Shown here piece after piece: positions 1 to 8,960 of a stretch of 64,000 nt of DNA. This DNA is from Mesorhizobium sp. INR15. Its GTDB lineage: Bacteria; Pseudomonadota; Alphaproteobacteria; Rhizobiales; Rhizobiaceae. The number at the start of each line of letters is the position of its first letter. Position 1 is the first letter of the stretch. A model generated the notes under the pieces. That model searched no databases. It was given only the letters and a program-made list of their open reading frames with translations, and was not told where the DNA came from. Both the position numbers and the translations under genes were made by a program. The stretch is from NCBI RefSeq assembly GCF_015500075.1, contig NZ_CP045496.1:1994001-2058000 (forward strand). Reading direction: 5' to 3'.

Positions 1-1457
1 CCAAGGCCATTGTCGATCAGCGTGTAGGCGGAATGGACAAAACCGTTGGTGGCGTCGTTTTCGATACCACGCACCACCTTGCCGCCGTTGGCGATCTCCA
101 GCACGGCATTTTCCAGCGCGTCCTTGCCGCCGGCTGCTGTGCGCAGCGACCACTGGCCGTCGGCAAGCTTGGCGCGGCTGAAGGTATCAGGCTCTGCCAC
201 GGCTTGCGGGTTGTCGAAGAAGCGATCCACGCTGGGCAAAGCCAGTGTCTTGGCCAGACCGCCTTGCACTTCCGGACAAGATACGCGCTCGGGGCAGGGG
301 TTGGTATTGCCCCATGCGATGATGCCCTTGGCGGCGTCGAGCCCAACGGCGGTTACCGGCTCGCCTTTCCCTTGTAGCAGGGCCTTGCGTTCGCCCGTCG
401 CAGGATCCCAGACCTGGATGGCATTGCGGGTGCCGCCGGCGGTCGCCACCAGTGAGCCATCGGCATTGGCGGTGCTGGCATAGACAGTGCCGTCATGCCC
501 TGCATAGTCGAGCACTGGCGCGCCTGTGTCCGAGTTCCAGATGACCGAGCGATGCTTGTCGGCGCAGCGATAGCCGCAGGATGCAATCAGCCGTGCGCCC
601 TTGGCGAAGGTCAGCGAGCCGATGAGGAAGTCCTGGCTTGGCATGGCGCGTACAAGTGTGCCGTCCGCCGCACGCCAGAGCTGGACCTGGCCATCCTTGC
701 TGCCGGTCGCAAACAGGCTGCCGTCCTGGGACACGGCGAGCGCCATGACGCTGACGTCGCGCAGCGGCTCGGCTTCCGCGGGCAAGGCGATCTCCTTGCC
801 CTTCGTGATGTCCCAGAGCCGGATGCCGTTGTCGGTGGTCGTCGCCGCCAGCCGTGTTCCCGAAGCGGCGAAGGCAAGCTTGTCGATGTGCCAGGAATCG
901 GCGTCGAGCTTCTTGTCCAGTGTCCAGCCGGCAGCGGATTTGTCGTCGGATTTCCAGAGATAGATGACACCGTCGGCACCGCCCGCGGCAAGCGTCTTGC
1001 CATCGGGCGAGAAGGCAAGGTCATAGGTCGCATAGTCGGCGGCTTTGAGCACTGCCTTGATCTTGCCGGTGGCGAAATCGAACAGCCTGATGTCGCCGTA
1101 AGGCGGCTTGTCGCCGAGACTGGCGCCGAAATAGCCGCCGGCAGCAATCGTCTTGCCATCCGGTGAGACCGCGACCGCGAAGATCTTGCCGTCGCTGCCA
1201 TTGCCAAGATAGCCGCGAATGGTGCGCAGCGTCACGCCGCTTTGCCAGTCCCAGATGCGGATCGTCTTGTCGCTGGAGGCGGAGACGAGGTCTTCGCCGT
1301 CCGGCGTGAAGGCGAGATCGGTGACCTGTGCGCTGTGGCCGCCGGTGTCGAGATCGAGATGGAAGTCCGCCGCCTCTTCTGCGCGCACGGATGAGGTGGC
1401 TGCCAAGGCGCCGGCGACGGCAAGCCAGCGCAAGGCACGCATAAGGCGGACGCTCAT
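1..1457 (-). CDS. WD40-repeat beta-propeller protein, exported (3' end beyond window)
   Basis: 485 codons are visible and the frame is still open at the left edge, so the C-terminus is missing. The ATG at 1457 follows the upstream gene by 16 bases. Residues 1-26 form a signal peptide (MSVRLMRALRWLAVAG, then ...VRAEE). WD-type blades follow, with repeated 'SPDGKTLAAGG' strands and 'IRLWD'/'VQLWR' ends. WD40 propellers are protein-interaction platforms; with the signal peptide this one is probably periplasmic. It is the last visible gene of the cassette headed by the caspase-like protease, and probably shares its transcript. Substrate and partner are unknown. The WD40 assignment is secure; the function is not. 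Confidence 0.8.
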   Translation of the reverse strand, partial: MSVRLMRALRWLAVAGALAATSSVRAEEAADFHLDLDTGGHSAQVTDLAFTPDGEDLVSASSDKTIRIWDWQSGVTLRTIRGYLGNGSDGKIFAVAVSPDGKTIAAGGYFGASLGDKPPYGDIRLFDFATGKIKAVLKAADYATYDLAFSPDGKTLAAGGADGVIYLWKSDDKSAAGWTLDKKLDADSWHIDKLAFAASGTRLAATTTDNGIRLWDITKGKEIALPAEAEPLRDVSVMALAVSQDGSLFATGSKDGQVQLWRAADGTLVRAMPSQDFLIGSLTFAKGARLIASCGYRCADKHRSVIWNSDTGAPVLDYAGHDGTVYASTANADGSLVATAGGTRNAIQVWDPATGERKALLQGKGEPVTAVGLDAAKGIIAWGNTNPCPERVSCPEVQGGLAKTLALPSVDRFFDNPQAVAEPDTFSRAKLADGQWSLRTAAGGKDALENAVLEIANGGKVVRGIENDATNGFVHSAYTLIDNGL

Positions 1458-1473
1458 CGCGGGTTTCCCATCA

Positions 1474-2181
1474 CTACTTGGAGGCGGCCGCGGGCGGCCC
1501 GTTGCGCACATAGTTCTCGATCGCTACGGCGAAGGTGGGAGAACCCACCTTGCGCTCTTTCTCGATATAGCCGGCAAAATAACTCCAGAAGGAGACGGCA
1601 TAGTCGCGGAAATAGGCGTCGGTGACTTTTTGCGAACAGAGGTTGCCGTCGACACAAAAGGACAGGCGGTTGAGGAAATAGACGATACGGTCGAAATTGT
1701 CCCTGAAGTCGGCAAGCGGCATGTCGCCACCGCCGGCGGTCATCGCCTCGATGCCGATGCGCTGCCGGAACACCTGTTCCTCGGTGGGCGAGGGGTTGGC
1801 GCTGAGCAGATTGTCATATTTGGCGTTGAGCGCGGTCAGCCGATCCTTCAGCGCACGTTGCGCCTGCTGGTAGTCCTTGTTTTCCCAGAGCTCGACCAGC
1901 GACATAGTCTGCTCGACGCGCTTCTGCTCCTGGTTGGCCAGATATTGGTAGACCGAGAACATCAACGTGAAGATGATGGCGAAGCGCACTGCCATGCCGG
2001 ACCAGGCATAGACCAGCATGCGCCAGTCGCGATCGGTGAAGGGATTGCTCTCCTTCTTGATTTCATGGCTGCTCGGCCACGGAAATCCCTCGGTGGTTTC
2101 CGGCAATGCCGGCTTGGCCGCCGGCGTCTTCGCCGGCGCGGCGGTTGCTGTTTGCCTCGGGTTGGCCGCCGGCTTCTTCAT
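1474..2181 (-). CDS. Single-span membrane protein of the caspase cassette
   Basis: 235 aa, family not recognised. The start (MKKPAANPRQ) is chosen because its ATG overlaps the TGA of the upstream gene (ATGA, 2178-2181), typical of translational coupling; the open frame continues upstream only inside that gene. Residues 1-35 are Ala/Pro-rich and probably disordered. One hydrophobic segment lies at about residues 57-81 (VYAWSGMAVRFAIIFTLMF). After it comes a helical, charged region that could form a coiled coil, then a domain with two Cys (CVDGNLC). Likely topology: short cytoplasmic tail with the large C-terminal part outside. It may anchor or link the exported proteins made next to it; that is inference from position only. 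Confidence 0.65.
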   Translation of the reverse strand: MKKPAANPRQTATAAPAKTPAAKPALPETTEGFPWPSSHEIKKESNPFTDRDWRMLVYAWSGMAVRFAIIFTLMFSVYQYLANQEQKRVEQTMSLVELWENKDYQQAQRALKDRLTALNAKYDNLLSANPSPTEEQVFRQRIGIEAMTAGGGDMPLADFRDNFDRIVYFLNRLSFCVDGNLCSQKVTDAYFRDYAVSFWSYFAGYIEKERKVGSPTFAVAIENYVRNGPPAAASK

Positions 2182-2558
2182 CCGCAGCTGTCCAGTTCGA
2201 TGGTGGCGGAGGGATCCAGAACGATGCCCGGAGCCTCCAGCTTCTTTTTCAGGCATTGCAGTTGTAGGCGCGAGATCATGAACTGCACGTCCGGCTCGGT
2301 CTGGATCTTGTTCGGCGACGGCAAGGCCTCGACCACACCGCGCGAAGCGCAATTGCTGAGATCGACAACGACCGCGTCCTTACCGGTGCCGGCGATCTGA
2401 TCGTACTGGTCGAGAAAGCAGGTCGCCAATTCGGAGTTGATGACGATTTGCTTGACGCACAGGCCGCAGGCCTCGTCGGCACTGGCGCTGGTGATGAGGA
2501 AGAGGCCGCCAGCAAGGCCTGCAACCGCTCCAAGCCAGGAAAACAAAGAGTTCTTCAC
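2178..2558 (-). CDS. Small secreted cysteine-rich protein of the caspase cassette
   Basis: 126 aa when started at the GTG at 2558, which puts a clean signal peptide at the N-terminus (KNSLFSWLGAVAGLAGG... ending near SASA-DE). An ATG at 2639 would add 27 residues with no signal-like character. The mature part carries six cysteines (ACGLC, ATC, NC, LQC, DSC), an even number that suits disulfide bonding in the periplasm. Family not recognised. The stop codon overlaps the start of the membrane protein downstream, so the two are translationally coupled. It lies 96 bases after the caspase-like gene. Confidence 0.6.
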   Translation of the reverse strand: MKNSLFSWLGAVAGLAGGLFLITSASADEACGLCVKQIVINSELATCFLDQYDQIAGTGKDAVVVDLSNCASRGVVEALPSPNKIQTEPDVQFMISRLQLQCLKKKLEAPGIVLDPSATIELDSCG

Positions 2559-2654
2559 AATCGATCCTATTCGCTTTTTCCGACCGTCAGGCGCCAAGGC
2601 CGCGGTCGGGAATGTTCTCATATCCCGCCGACCGCGCAAAGGGCCGGCATCGGC

Positions 2655-4859
2655 TCAGGCGCGGGGCACCGTTTCCATAGGGAAGATCATCACCGCGCCC
2701 TTCGGCCCGCTCTTGTCGGCAAGCCGCATGACCGAGCGCGTTGCCGGCGCCATGCCGATGTCGGTCAGCATGTCGGAGAAGCTGGCTGGGCCCAGCCCGC
2801 GTGTCGCGGCGGCGACGCCATCCTGCGCCAGGAAGCTCAGGTCTTCCTTCTCGCTCTCCGGCGGCGCCTCGGTCAGAACCGCGATCATCCGCTCCATGCC
2901 GAAGCTGGTGTCGGTAAAGGCCAGCAGCCCCTCTTCAAGCGTTGCCTTCGGTGCGAGACGCTCGGCGACGATGTGGGTGATCGAATAATCGCTGCCGACG
3001 TAGAGCACGTTGATGTCGACCAGCTGGTCCGAGCCGTTCTTAGCCAGGACATGCACCTCATCGCCCGGCGATACGCGCGGCACCGCCGCGGCCTGCAACG
3101 GCTCAAGGCCGTCCTTGTCGCGCCGTTTGATCTGGAATTCGACGTCGACCTCTTCGGGCTTGTAGTCGGATGCCGCGGCCAGCCGCGAAAGCCCGGTGGC
3201 ACGGAAGATCGTGCGCAGGTTCCTGGCCGTTGCATCGGCCAGCTTCTTGCGGTCGTCCATGTGAATGATGATCAGCGGCGGCTTGCCGCCGTTCTTCAAG
3301 GTCACGTCGCCCGACGCCGGCAGGAACCAAAGTGCCGGCTTGTCGGTCGCGTCCTTGGCGGCACCGGCAATGGCATTCTCGCGCATCACGGCGAAGCGCA
3401 GCTCGGCGCTTTTACCGGCGTCGACCAGCTCGATATTGAAGCCGGTTTCCTTGGCCGTGGCCAGTTCGTCGAGAACCGAGTTGACCAGCGCGGTTTCCTT
3501 CTCAAGTCCCTTGGCGGCAGCGGGGCGGGCCACGACAAGCTTGTAGTCCACAGCGATCTCGGCCACCCGCGCATAGGCATTGGGGGGAATGTCAGCGAGC
3601 CTGAGCGCTGGCTTCTTGTCGAACTCGACAGGCTTGACGCGGCTTTCCAGGTTCTTCGCCGACTGCACTTCCAGAAAGCCGACGGCATCGGAAAGCGGTG
3701 ACAGCGCCGACGGCAGGATGGCGAGCTTGCTGCCGGGGGTGAGGCGGTGCAGCAGTCCGGCGCCGATGGTGGCGTCGCCGTCCTTGATGACGATCGGCCA
3801 CTGCATGACGGCGTCTGTCTTGTCGGTGCCGAACACGCGCGCATCCAGCTCACCCTCGAACAGCGGCGTCGGCCGGGTGCGGCTGTCGGCCGAATATTGC
3901 TGCAGCACGGCCTGGCCGAGCTGGCGATAGGTGACATTGGGGTTCTCGGCCAGCTTCGACAGGATGGTGAAGGTGAACAAGCCGAAGCGTGGTGCATCGG
4001 TGGTGCCCTTCGGCAGCGGCATTTCCGGCGTCGTCTCGATTGTCTGCGCCGCATAGAAGGCGACCAGTTTGCCCTTGGTGATCGGCTCGCCGCCGGTAGG
4101 CGTCAGGTTGAAGGCCGGCTTGCGGGCGCCATTGTCGTCGAGACCGCGCGATGCGGCGGCGGATGTCACCTCGTCATAGGCCTTGAGGGCCGCGGCGCGT
4201 TCGGCGTCATTGCCGCCGACAAGGTCGGCGAACTCGACCTTGCGCTCCATCTCATCATCGACTTCGACGGCGCGCGTCGCGGTGCCGGAATGGCAGCAGT
4301 CGAACACAGCCCAGACGAAAGCGCCCTTCTCACGGATGGCGTCGAGGGCTGCGCCAATCTCATTGTCGACCAGCGCGTTGGGCACGCCTGCGTCGCGGTT
4401 GATCCACTTCTCGATGTCGACGGGCAGGAAAATCTCGTCGAGGCCGTCGGTCTCGTCGCCCTTGATCATCTCCGGCTGCTGCGCGCCGTGGCCGGACAAA
4501 TGGAGATAGACGAAGTCGTCGCGCTGGACCTTGGCGGCCAGCGCCGCCAGTGCCGTCTTGATCGCCGCATGCGTCGGCAGGCCGCTGGCGCCCGGCACAT
4601 CCTTGGCGAGCAGCGTGACGTTTTCCGGCGCAAACCGAACCGGATCGGGCACGTTCTTCAGGAGATATTCGTGCACCAGCCCGGCGTCGTTCTTCGGTCC
4701 GATCAGCCAGTTTTTCTGCGGCAGCGCCGGATATTCGGTACAGGCGACCAGCAGCGCATGATAGGTGCGCGATGCGGCCATGGCACGGAATGACACCATG
4801 CCGGCCATCGTCAGCGCGGACGTGCCGACAAGCAGCGTCCGCCGTGTCAACTTGATCAT
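2655..4859 (-). CDS. Caspase-family (C14-like) protease with Tat-type signal
   Basis: 734 aa from the ATG at 4859. The N-terminus (LTRRTLLVGTSALTMAG) has the twin Arg and hydrophobic stretch of a Tat signal, so the protein is predicted to be exported already folded. A caspase/metacaspase fold follows: the catalytic His is in LHLSGHG (about residue 124) and the catalytic Cys in VFDCCHSG (about residue 189), the standard dyad of peptidase family C14. The C-terminal 250 residues (SPGDEVHVLAKNGS...) resemble the DUF4384-type beta domain often joined to bacterial caspases. It heads a minus-strand cassette with a Cys-rich secreted protein, a membrane protein and a WD40 protein. Caspase-like proteases cut after basic or acidic residues; the substrate here is unknown. 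Confidence 0.85.
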   Translation of the reverse strand: MIKLTRRTLLVGTSALTMAGMVSFRAMAASRTYHALLVACTEYPALPQKNWLIGPKNDAGLVHEYLLKNVPDPVRFAPENVTLLAKDVPGASGLPTHAAIKTALAALAAKVQRDDFVYLHLSGHGAQQPEMIKGDETDGLDEIFLPVDIEKWINRDAGVPNALVDNEIGAALDAIREKGAFVWAVFDCCHSGTATRAVEVDDEMERKVEFADLVGGNDAERAAALKAYDEVTSAAASRGLDDNGARKPAFNLTPTGGEPITKGKLVAFYAAQTIETTPEMPLPKGTTDAPRFGLFTFTILSKLAENPNVTYRQLGQAVLQQYSADSRTRPTPLFEGELDARVFGTDKTDAVMQWPIVIKDGDATIGAGLLHRLTPGSKLAILPSALSPLSDAVGFLEVQSAKNLESRVKPVEFDKKPALRLADIPPNAYARVAEIAVDYKLVVARPAAAKGLEKETALVNSVLDELATAKETGFNIELVDAGKSAELRFAVMRENAIAGAAKDATDKPALWFLPASGDVTLKNGGKPPLIIIHMDDRKKLADATARNLRTIFRATGLSRLAAASDYKPEEVDVEFQIKRRDKDGLEPLQAAAVPRVSPGDEVHVLAKNGSDQLVDINVLYVGSDYSITHIVAERLAPKATLEEGLLAFTDTSFGMERMIAVLTEAPPESEKEDLSFLAQDGVAAATRGLGPASFSDMLTDIGMAPATRSVMRLADKSGPKGAVMIFPMETVPRA

Positions 4860-5327
4860 GATTGCTTCCCCAAGCCCGATCGAATTTCCAAGCGATACCA
4901 CCCTCGTTGAGGATTTTGTCAGTATTTTGAATGTTGCGCCGGCGATCAACCCACAATCGGCATTCGCCTCATTTCCATCATGTGCAATCGACAAGATCGT
5001 TGCGGGACTGGGGTTTTGATGGAGATGGCCATGCCGGGCGGGCGGGCGCCGTGGTACCGCTCGAGAAGCGCACAATGGGCGATCGCACGGCTGTTTGTGG
5101 CGATGCTTGCCACAATCCTGATGGTGGGACAGGCGCAGGCTGGGCTGTCCGTGGGCAAGGCGCCACAGGAAGCGGATACTTTGGCGACCGCCGCAACGAG
5201 CGTCCGATCGAGCGTTCAGGCCATGAAGGCGGCGATATCGTCTTTGTCAGGCAGAAACAGTAGCAAAACCGGCTGTTCGTCGCTATCTCAGGGGACAAGT
5301 GAGGCAGGACAGGTTGGGTACAGGATC
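4860..5327. other. Intergenic region between divergent caspase and zur genes
   Basis: 468 bp separating two divergent genes; both promoters should lie here. The minus strand has a weak sigma70-like pair (CTGACA, 17 bp, GGTATC) upstream of the caspase gene. The plus strand is open in the zur frame from 4980 onward and encodes a signal-like stretch (IARLFVAMLATILMVGQAQA), but the following residues look non-coding and the Zur family starts at 5328. I see no Zur box. Confidence 0.4.
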
Positions 5328-5732
5328 ATGGCGGCAAGGGATGTGCTGACGAAAAACCAGCTGTGCGTGCTCGAGAAGCTCGAGACCGCCAGCGGGCCGC
5401 TCAGCGCCTACACCTTGCTCGACCAGTTGCGCGAGCGTGGTTTCCGGGCGCCGTTGCAGGTCTATCGCGCACTCGACACGCTGGTGAAGTCGGGCTTCGT
5501 GCACCGGCTGGAAAGCATCAATTCCTTCGTTGCCTGCGCCGAACCGCATGACCACAACCATTCGATGACGGCCTTCGCCATTTGCGACACCTGCGGGCAG
5601 GTGACCGAAATGTCCGACCATGATGTCGGTCACCGGCTGGACGAATGGGTGCGCTCCACCGGCTTCGCCGCCAAGAAAGCGGTGATCGAGTTTCGTGGTA
5701 CGTGTGCCAAGTGTTTGGCTGAAGCTGCCTAA
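5328..5732 (+). CDS. zur: Fur-family zinc uptake regulator Zur
   Basis: 134 aa from ATG 5328 (MAARDVLTKNQLCVLEKL). This is the usual Fur-family length, with a winged-helix N-terminal half (SAYTLLDQLRERG...VYRALDTLVKSGFVHRL) and a dimerisation/metal half. Zn ligands are visible: the EPHDHNHS loop, CDTCG and CAKC, the two CxxC pairs giving the structural Zn site. Proteins of this type repress high-affinity zinc import (znuABC) when Zn is plentiful. Fur, Mur and Irr lack this exact combination, so Zur is the best call. No znu genes lie nearby. Its TAA is immediately followed by a long palindromic repeat. Confidence 0.85.
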   Translation: MAARDVLTKNQLCVLEKLETASGPLSAYTLLDQLRERGFRAPLQVYRALDTLVKSGFVHRLESINSFVACAEPHDHNHSMTAFAICDTCGQVTEMSDHDVGHRLDEWVRSTGFAAKKAVIEFRGTCAKCLAEAA

Positions 5733-5875
5733 GGCGTGTTGATATTCAGGTGACGCCGGCCTGCAAATGGCTGATACCTGCGCTTCCGGTGCGCACGTAC
5801 CTTAAGTACGCTCCGCTCCGGTTCTCGCTATCAGCCATTTTCGACTCGGCCTGACCTGAATCTCAACACACCTTG
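5731..5875. repeat. Long imperfect palindrome, dispersed repeat copy A
   Basis: Two arms of about 70 nt (starting AAGGCGTGTTGATATTCAGG on the left; the reverse complement of the right arm starts AAGGTGTGTTGAGATTCAGG) meet at a central CTTAAG. The transcript could fold into one long hairpin between the convergent zur and polA genes and may act as a terminator or mRNA-end stabiliser for both. Shorter relatives lie at 17813-17890 and 25254-25302. The left end coincides with the zur stop codon. Confidence 0.8.
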
Positions 5876-5883
5876 TCTTGGCG

Positions 5884-8823
5884 CTAATGCGCCTCGTCCC
5901 AATTGTTGGCGGCGCGGGCGTCGACATGCAGCGGCACCGACATTGATACCGCCGGCATTGCCGCGTTCTCCATGACGTGGCGCACGATGGGGATCGTCGC
6001 CTCTACCTCCGCCTCGACCGTCTCGAAGATCAGTTCGTCATGCACCTGCAGGAGCATGCGGGCCGAGAGCTTCGCCTTTTCCAGCGCATCGTCCATGCGC
6101 ACCATGGCGCGGCGGATGATGTCGGCGGCGGTGCCTTGCAGGCGGGCGTTTATCGAGGCGCGCTCGTTGAAGGCGCGCAGCGATGGGTTCGACGAACGGA
6201 TGTCCGGATAGTGGATGCGGCGGCCGAAGATCGTTTCGACGAAACCGTGCTCGCGGGCATAGGCCTTGGTCTCTTCGATATAGTCGCGGATGCCCGGGAA
6301 GCGCTCGAAATATTTCTTGATGTAGTTGCTGGCTTCCTCGCGCGGGATCGAAAGCTGGTTGGCGAGACCGAAGGCCGAGATGCCATAGATGATGCCAAAA
6401 TTGATCGCCTTGGCGCGGCGGCGAATCTCCGAGGGCATGCCTTCGACCGGGACGTTGAACATTTCCGACGCGGTGATGGCATGAATGTCGGCGCCGTCGG
6501 CAAAGGCCTGCCGAAGCTGCGGGATTTCGGCGACATGGGCGAGCACGCGCAATTCGATCTGGCTGTAGTCGGCCGAAACCAGCCGATTGCCCTTGTCGGC
6601 GATGAAGGCCGTCCTGATCTTGCGGCCCTCGGCGGTGCGCACCGGGATGTTCTGCAGGTTCGGATCGGAGGATGACAGCCGGCCCGTCGTCGTTGCGGCC
6701 AGTGCGTAGGAGGTGTGGACGCGCTTTGTGTCGGGATGGATGAAGCCGGGCAGGGCGTCGGTGTAGGTTGATTTCAGCTTGGTCAGCTGGCGCCAGTCGA
6801 CGATCTTGCGTGGCAGTTCGTGGCCTTCGGCGGCGAGGTCTTCCAGAAGTTGCGCCGAGGTCGACCATTGGCCGGTCTTGGTCTTGGAGCCGCCCGGCAG
6901 GCCCATGCGCCCGAACAGGATGTCACCGAGCTGTTTTGGCGAGCCGATGTTGATGCGTTCGCCGATGAGTTGGTAGATTTCCTCTTCGAGACGGGCCGCA
7001 CCTTGCGCCAGTTCGCCGGAGAGCCGCGACAGGATCTGCCGATCGACCGAGATGCCGCGCTGCTCCATGCGCGCCAGCACCGGCACCAGTGGCCGCTCCA
7101 GCCGCTCATAGACCGAGACCAGGCCCTTGGCGGCCAGCCTTGGCTTCAGCACCAGCCAGAGCTGCAGCGTCACATCGGCGTCCTCGGCGGCGTGCGCGGT
7201 CGCTTTGTCGATACCGACCTGGTCGAAGCCGACGGAATTCTTGCCGGAACCGGTCGCGTCCTTGATCTGGAGGGGGGTGTGGCCAAGCCATTTCTCGGCC
7301 AGCGCATCCATGCCATGGCCATGGGAGTTGCCAGCATCGAGCACGTAGGAGATCAGCATGGTGTCGTCAAAAGGCGCGACATCGACGCCATAGCGGCTCA
7401 TCACGACGAGATCGTATTTCAGATTCTGCGCGATCTTCAGAACCGACTTGTCTTCGAGCAGCGGCTTCAGCACCGCCAGCGCCTCGCGCAGCGGAATCTG
7501 GTTTTCCAGCACGCCGCCGCCGAGCAGGTCGCCATTGCCGCTCTTGTGGGCAAACGGCACGTAGCCGGCGCGGCCGGGCGCCGTGGCGATGGAAAGGCCG
7601 ATGAGTTCGGCCTGCATGGGGTCGGAAGACGTTGCCCTGACGTCGAAGGCGGCAATCCCTGTTTCCGTGGCCTCGGCGACCCAGGCCTTCAATGTCGCGA
7701 CATCGCGAATGCAATGATAGGCCGAGGTGTCGATCTTGCGGCTGGTCGCGGCCTCAAGACGAAACGCCGACAGCAGCGAAGGCGCGTCGCCTTGCTTGGC
7801 TGCACCGGTGGTTGCCTCTTCGGTGTCTTTCGCGTCAGCCGGTTTGGCCGGGGCTCCCGATCCGACATCGGGACCGTGCGCGGTGTCTGCACGCTCGACC
7901 GCCACCGTGACGGCCTGCACGTCGCCAACCTCTGTTCCGGTCGCCTCCGCCACGCGGCGGGTCAGCGACGTGAATTCCATGGTCTTGAGGAAGCCGATCA
8001 GCTTCGGCCCGTCCGGCGCATGCAGCACGAAATCGTCCAGCCCTTCCGTGACCGGCACATCGTTCTTCAGAGTCACCAACTGGCGCGAAATGCGCGCTTT
8101 CTCGGCATTGGCGATGATCGATTCACGCCGCTTGTCCTGCTTGATCTCGCCGGCGCGGGCGAGCAGCGTGTCGAGATCGCCGAACTGTTCAAGCAGTTGC
8201 GCCGCCGTTTTCGGGCCGATACCCGGCACGCCCGGCACGTTGTCGATCGAATCGCCGGTCAACGCCTGCAGGTCGATCATCTTTTCCGGCGGCACGCCCC
8301 ATTTCTCGATGACTTCGGGAATGCTGATCTGGCGGTCCTTCATCGGGTCGTACATGCCAACCGTATCGCCGACCAGCTGCATCAGGTCCTTGTCGGAGGA
8401 GATGACGGTGGTGTCGCCGCCGGCCTCGCGGGCAAGCCTGGCATAGGTGGCGATCAGGTCGTCGGCCTCGAAACCTTCCATCTCGACGCAAGGCAGGTTG
8501 AATGCCCTGGTCGCCTGGCGGATCAGGCCGAATTGCGGGATCAGGTCTTCCGGTGGCGCCGAGCGGTTGGCCTTGTATTCGGGGTAGAGCTCGTTGCGGA
8601 AGGTTTTCGACGAATAGTCGAAAATAACGGCAAAATGCGTCGGCACGACCCCGACATCGGTGTTGCGGGCATCCAGCATCAGCTTCCACAGCATGTTGCA
8701 GAAGCCGGACACGGCGCCGACCGGCAAACCGTCAGATTTGCGGGTCAGCGGCGGCAGCGCGTGATAGGCACGGAAGATGTAGCCGGAGCCGTCGACAAGA
8801 AAGAGATGATCGCCTTTTTTCAT
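5884..8823 (-). CDS. polA: DNA polymerase I
   Basis: 979 aa from ATG 8823 (MKKGDHLFLVDGSGYIFRAY). Domains in order: 5'-3' exonuclease (about 1-290, with FEADDLIATYA and GVPGIGPKTAAQLL), a linker rich in Ala/Thr/Asp (about 310-360), a 3'-5' exonuclease-like domain (about 380-570) and family A polymerase (about 600-979, with DYSQIELR and the C-terminal VHDE motif). It fills gaps and removes primers or damaged DNA in replication and repair. The proofreading motif I reads AAFDVRATSSD instead of the usual FDTET, so the second acidic metal ligand is Arg, and the motif III Tyr is His (AHAAEDAD); proofreading may be lost. The upstream start to 8904 is not supported by homology. Confidence 0.96.
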   Translation of the reverse strand: MKKGDHLFLVDGSGYIFRAYHALPPLTRKSDGLPVGAVSGFCNMLWKLMLDARNTDVGVVPTHFAVIFDYSSKTFRNELYPEYKANRSAPPEDLIPQFGLIRQATRAFNLPCVEMEGFEADDLIATYARLAREAGGDTTVISSDKDLMQLVGDTVGMYDPMKDRQISIPEVIEKWGVPPEKMIDLQALTGDSIDNVPGVPGIGPKTAAQLLEQFGDLDTLLARAGEIKQDKRRESIIANAEKARISRQLVTLKNDVPVTEGLDDFVLHAPDGPKLIGFLKTMEFTSLTRRVAEATGTEVGDVQAVTVAVERADTAHGPDVGSGAPAKPADAKDTEEATTGAAKQGDAPSLLSAFRLEAATSRKIDTSAYHCIRDVATLKAWVAEATETGIAAFDVRATSSDPMQAELIGLSIATAPGRAGYVPFAHKSGNGDLLGGGVLENQIPLREALAVLKPLLEDKSVLKIAQNLKYDLVVMSRYGVDVAPFDDTMLISYVLDAGNSHGHGMDALAEKWLGHTPLQIKDATGSGKNSVGFDQVGIDKATAHAAEDADVTLQLWLVLKPRLAAKGLVSVYERLERPLVPVLARMEQRGISVDRQILSRLSGELAQGAARLEEEIYQLIGERINIGSPKQLGDILFGRMGLPGGSKTKTGQWSTSAQLLEDLAAEGHELPRKIVDWRQLTKLKSTYTDALPGFIHPDTKRVHTSYALAATTTGRLSSSDPNLQNIPVRTAEGRKIRTAFIADKGNRLVSADYSQIELRVLAHVAEIPQLRQAFADGADIHAITASEMFNVPVEGMPSEIRRRAKAINFGIIYGISAFGLANQLSIPREEASNYIKKYFERFPGIRDYIEETKAYAREHGFVETIFGRRIHYPDIRSSNPSLRAFNERASINARLQGTAADIIRRAMVRMDDALEKAKLSARMLLQVHDELIFETVEAEVEATIPIVRHVMENAAMPAVSMSVPLHVDARAANNWDEAH

Positions 8824-8960
8824 GTCGGCAGGGATAGCGCGGCGCGGCGCCGCGGTCCATGCCAAAGGCGGTTCCAAATATCGGTTCCGGCAACACCCTG
8901 ACAAGCCGCTGACACGTGCGTGTGCTCACGTCCATGTTACAAAAGTGTAATTTTCGTGCC

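Noticed and set aside
1219..2400. 393-codon plus-strand open frame opposite the WD40 and membrane-protein genes
   Set aside because: Antisense to two minus-strand genes with signal peptides and recognisable repeats; composition His/Arg-rich without domain.
4860..5327. Zur box in the zur promoter
   Set aside because: No GATATGTTATAACAT-like palindrome was seen there.
6820..8901. 693-codon open frame on the plus strand opposite polA
   Set aside because: It mirrors polA in the complementary frame; GC-rich codon bias keeps the antisense open. No domain, no ribosome site.
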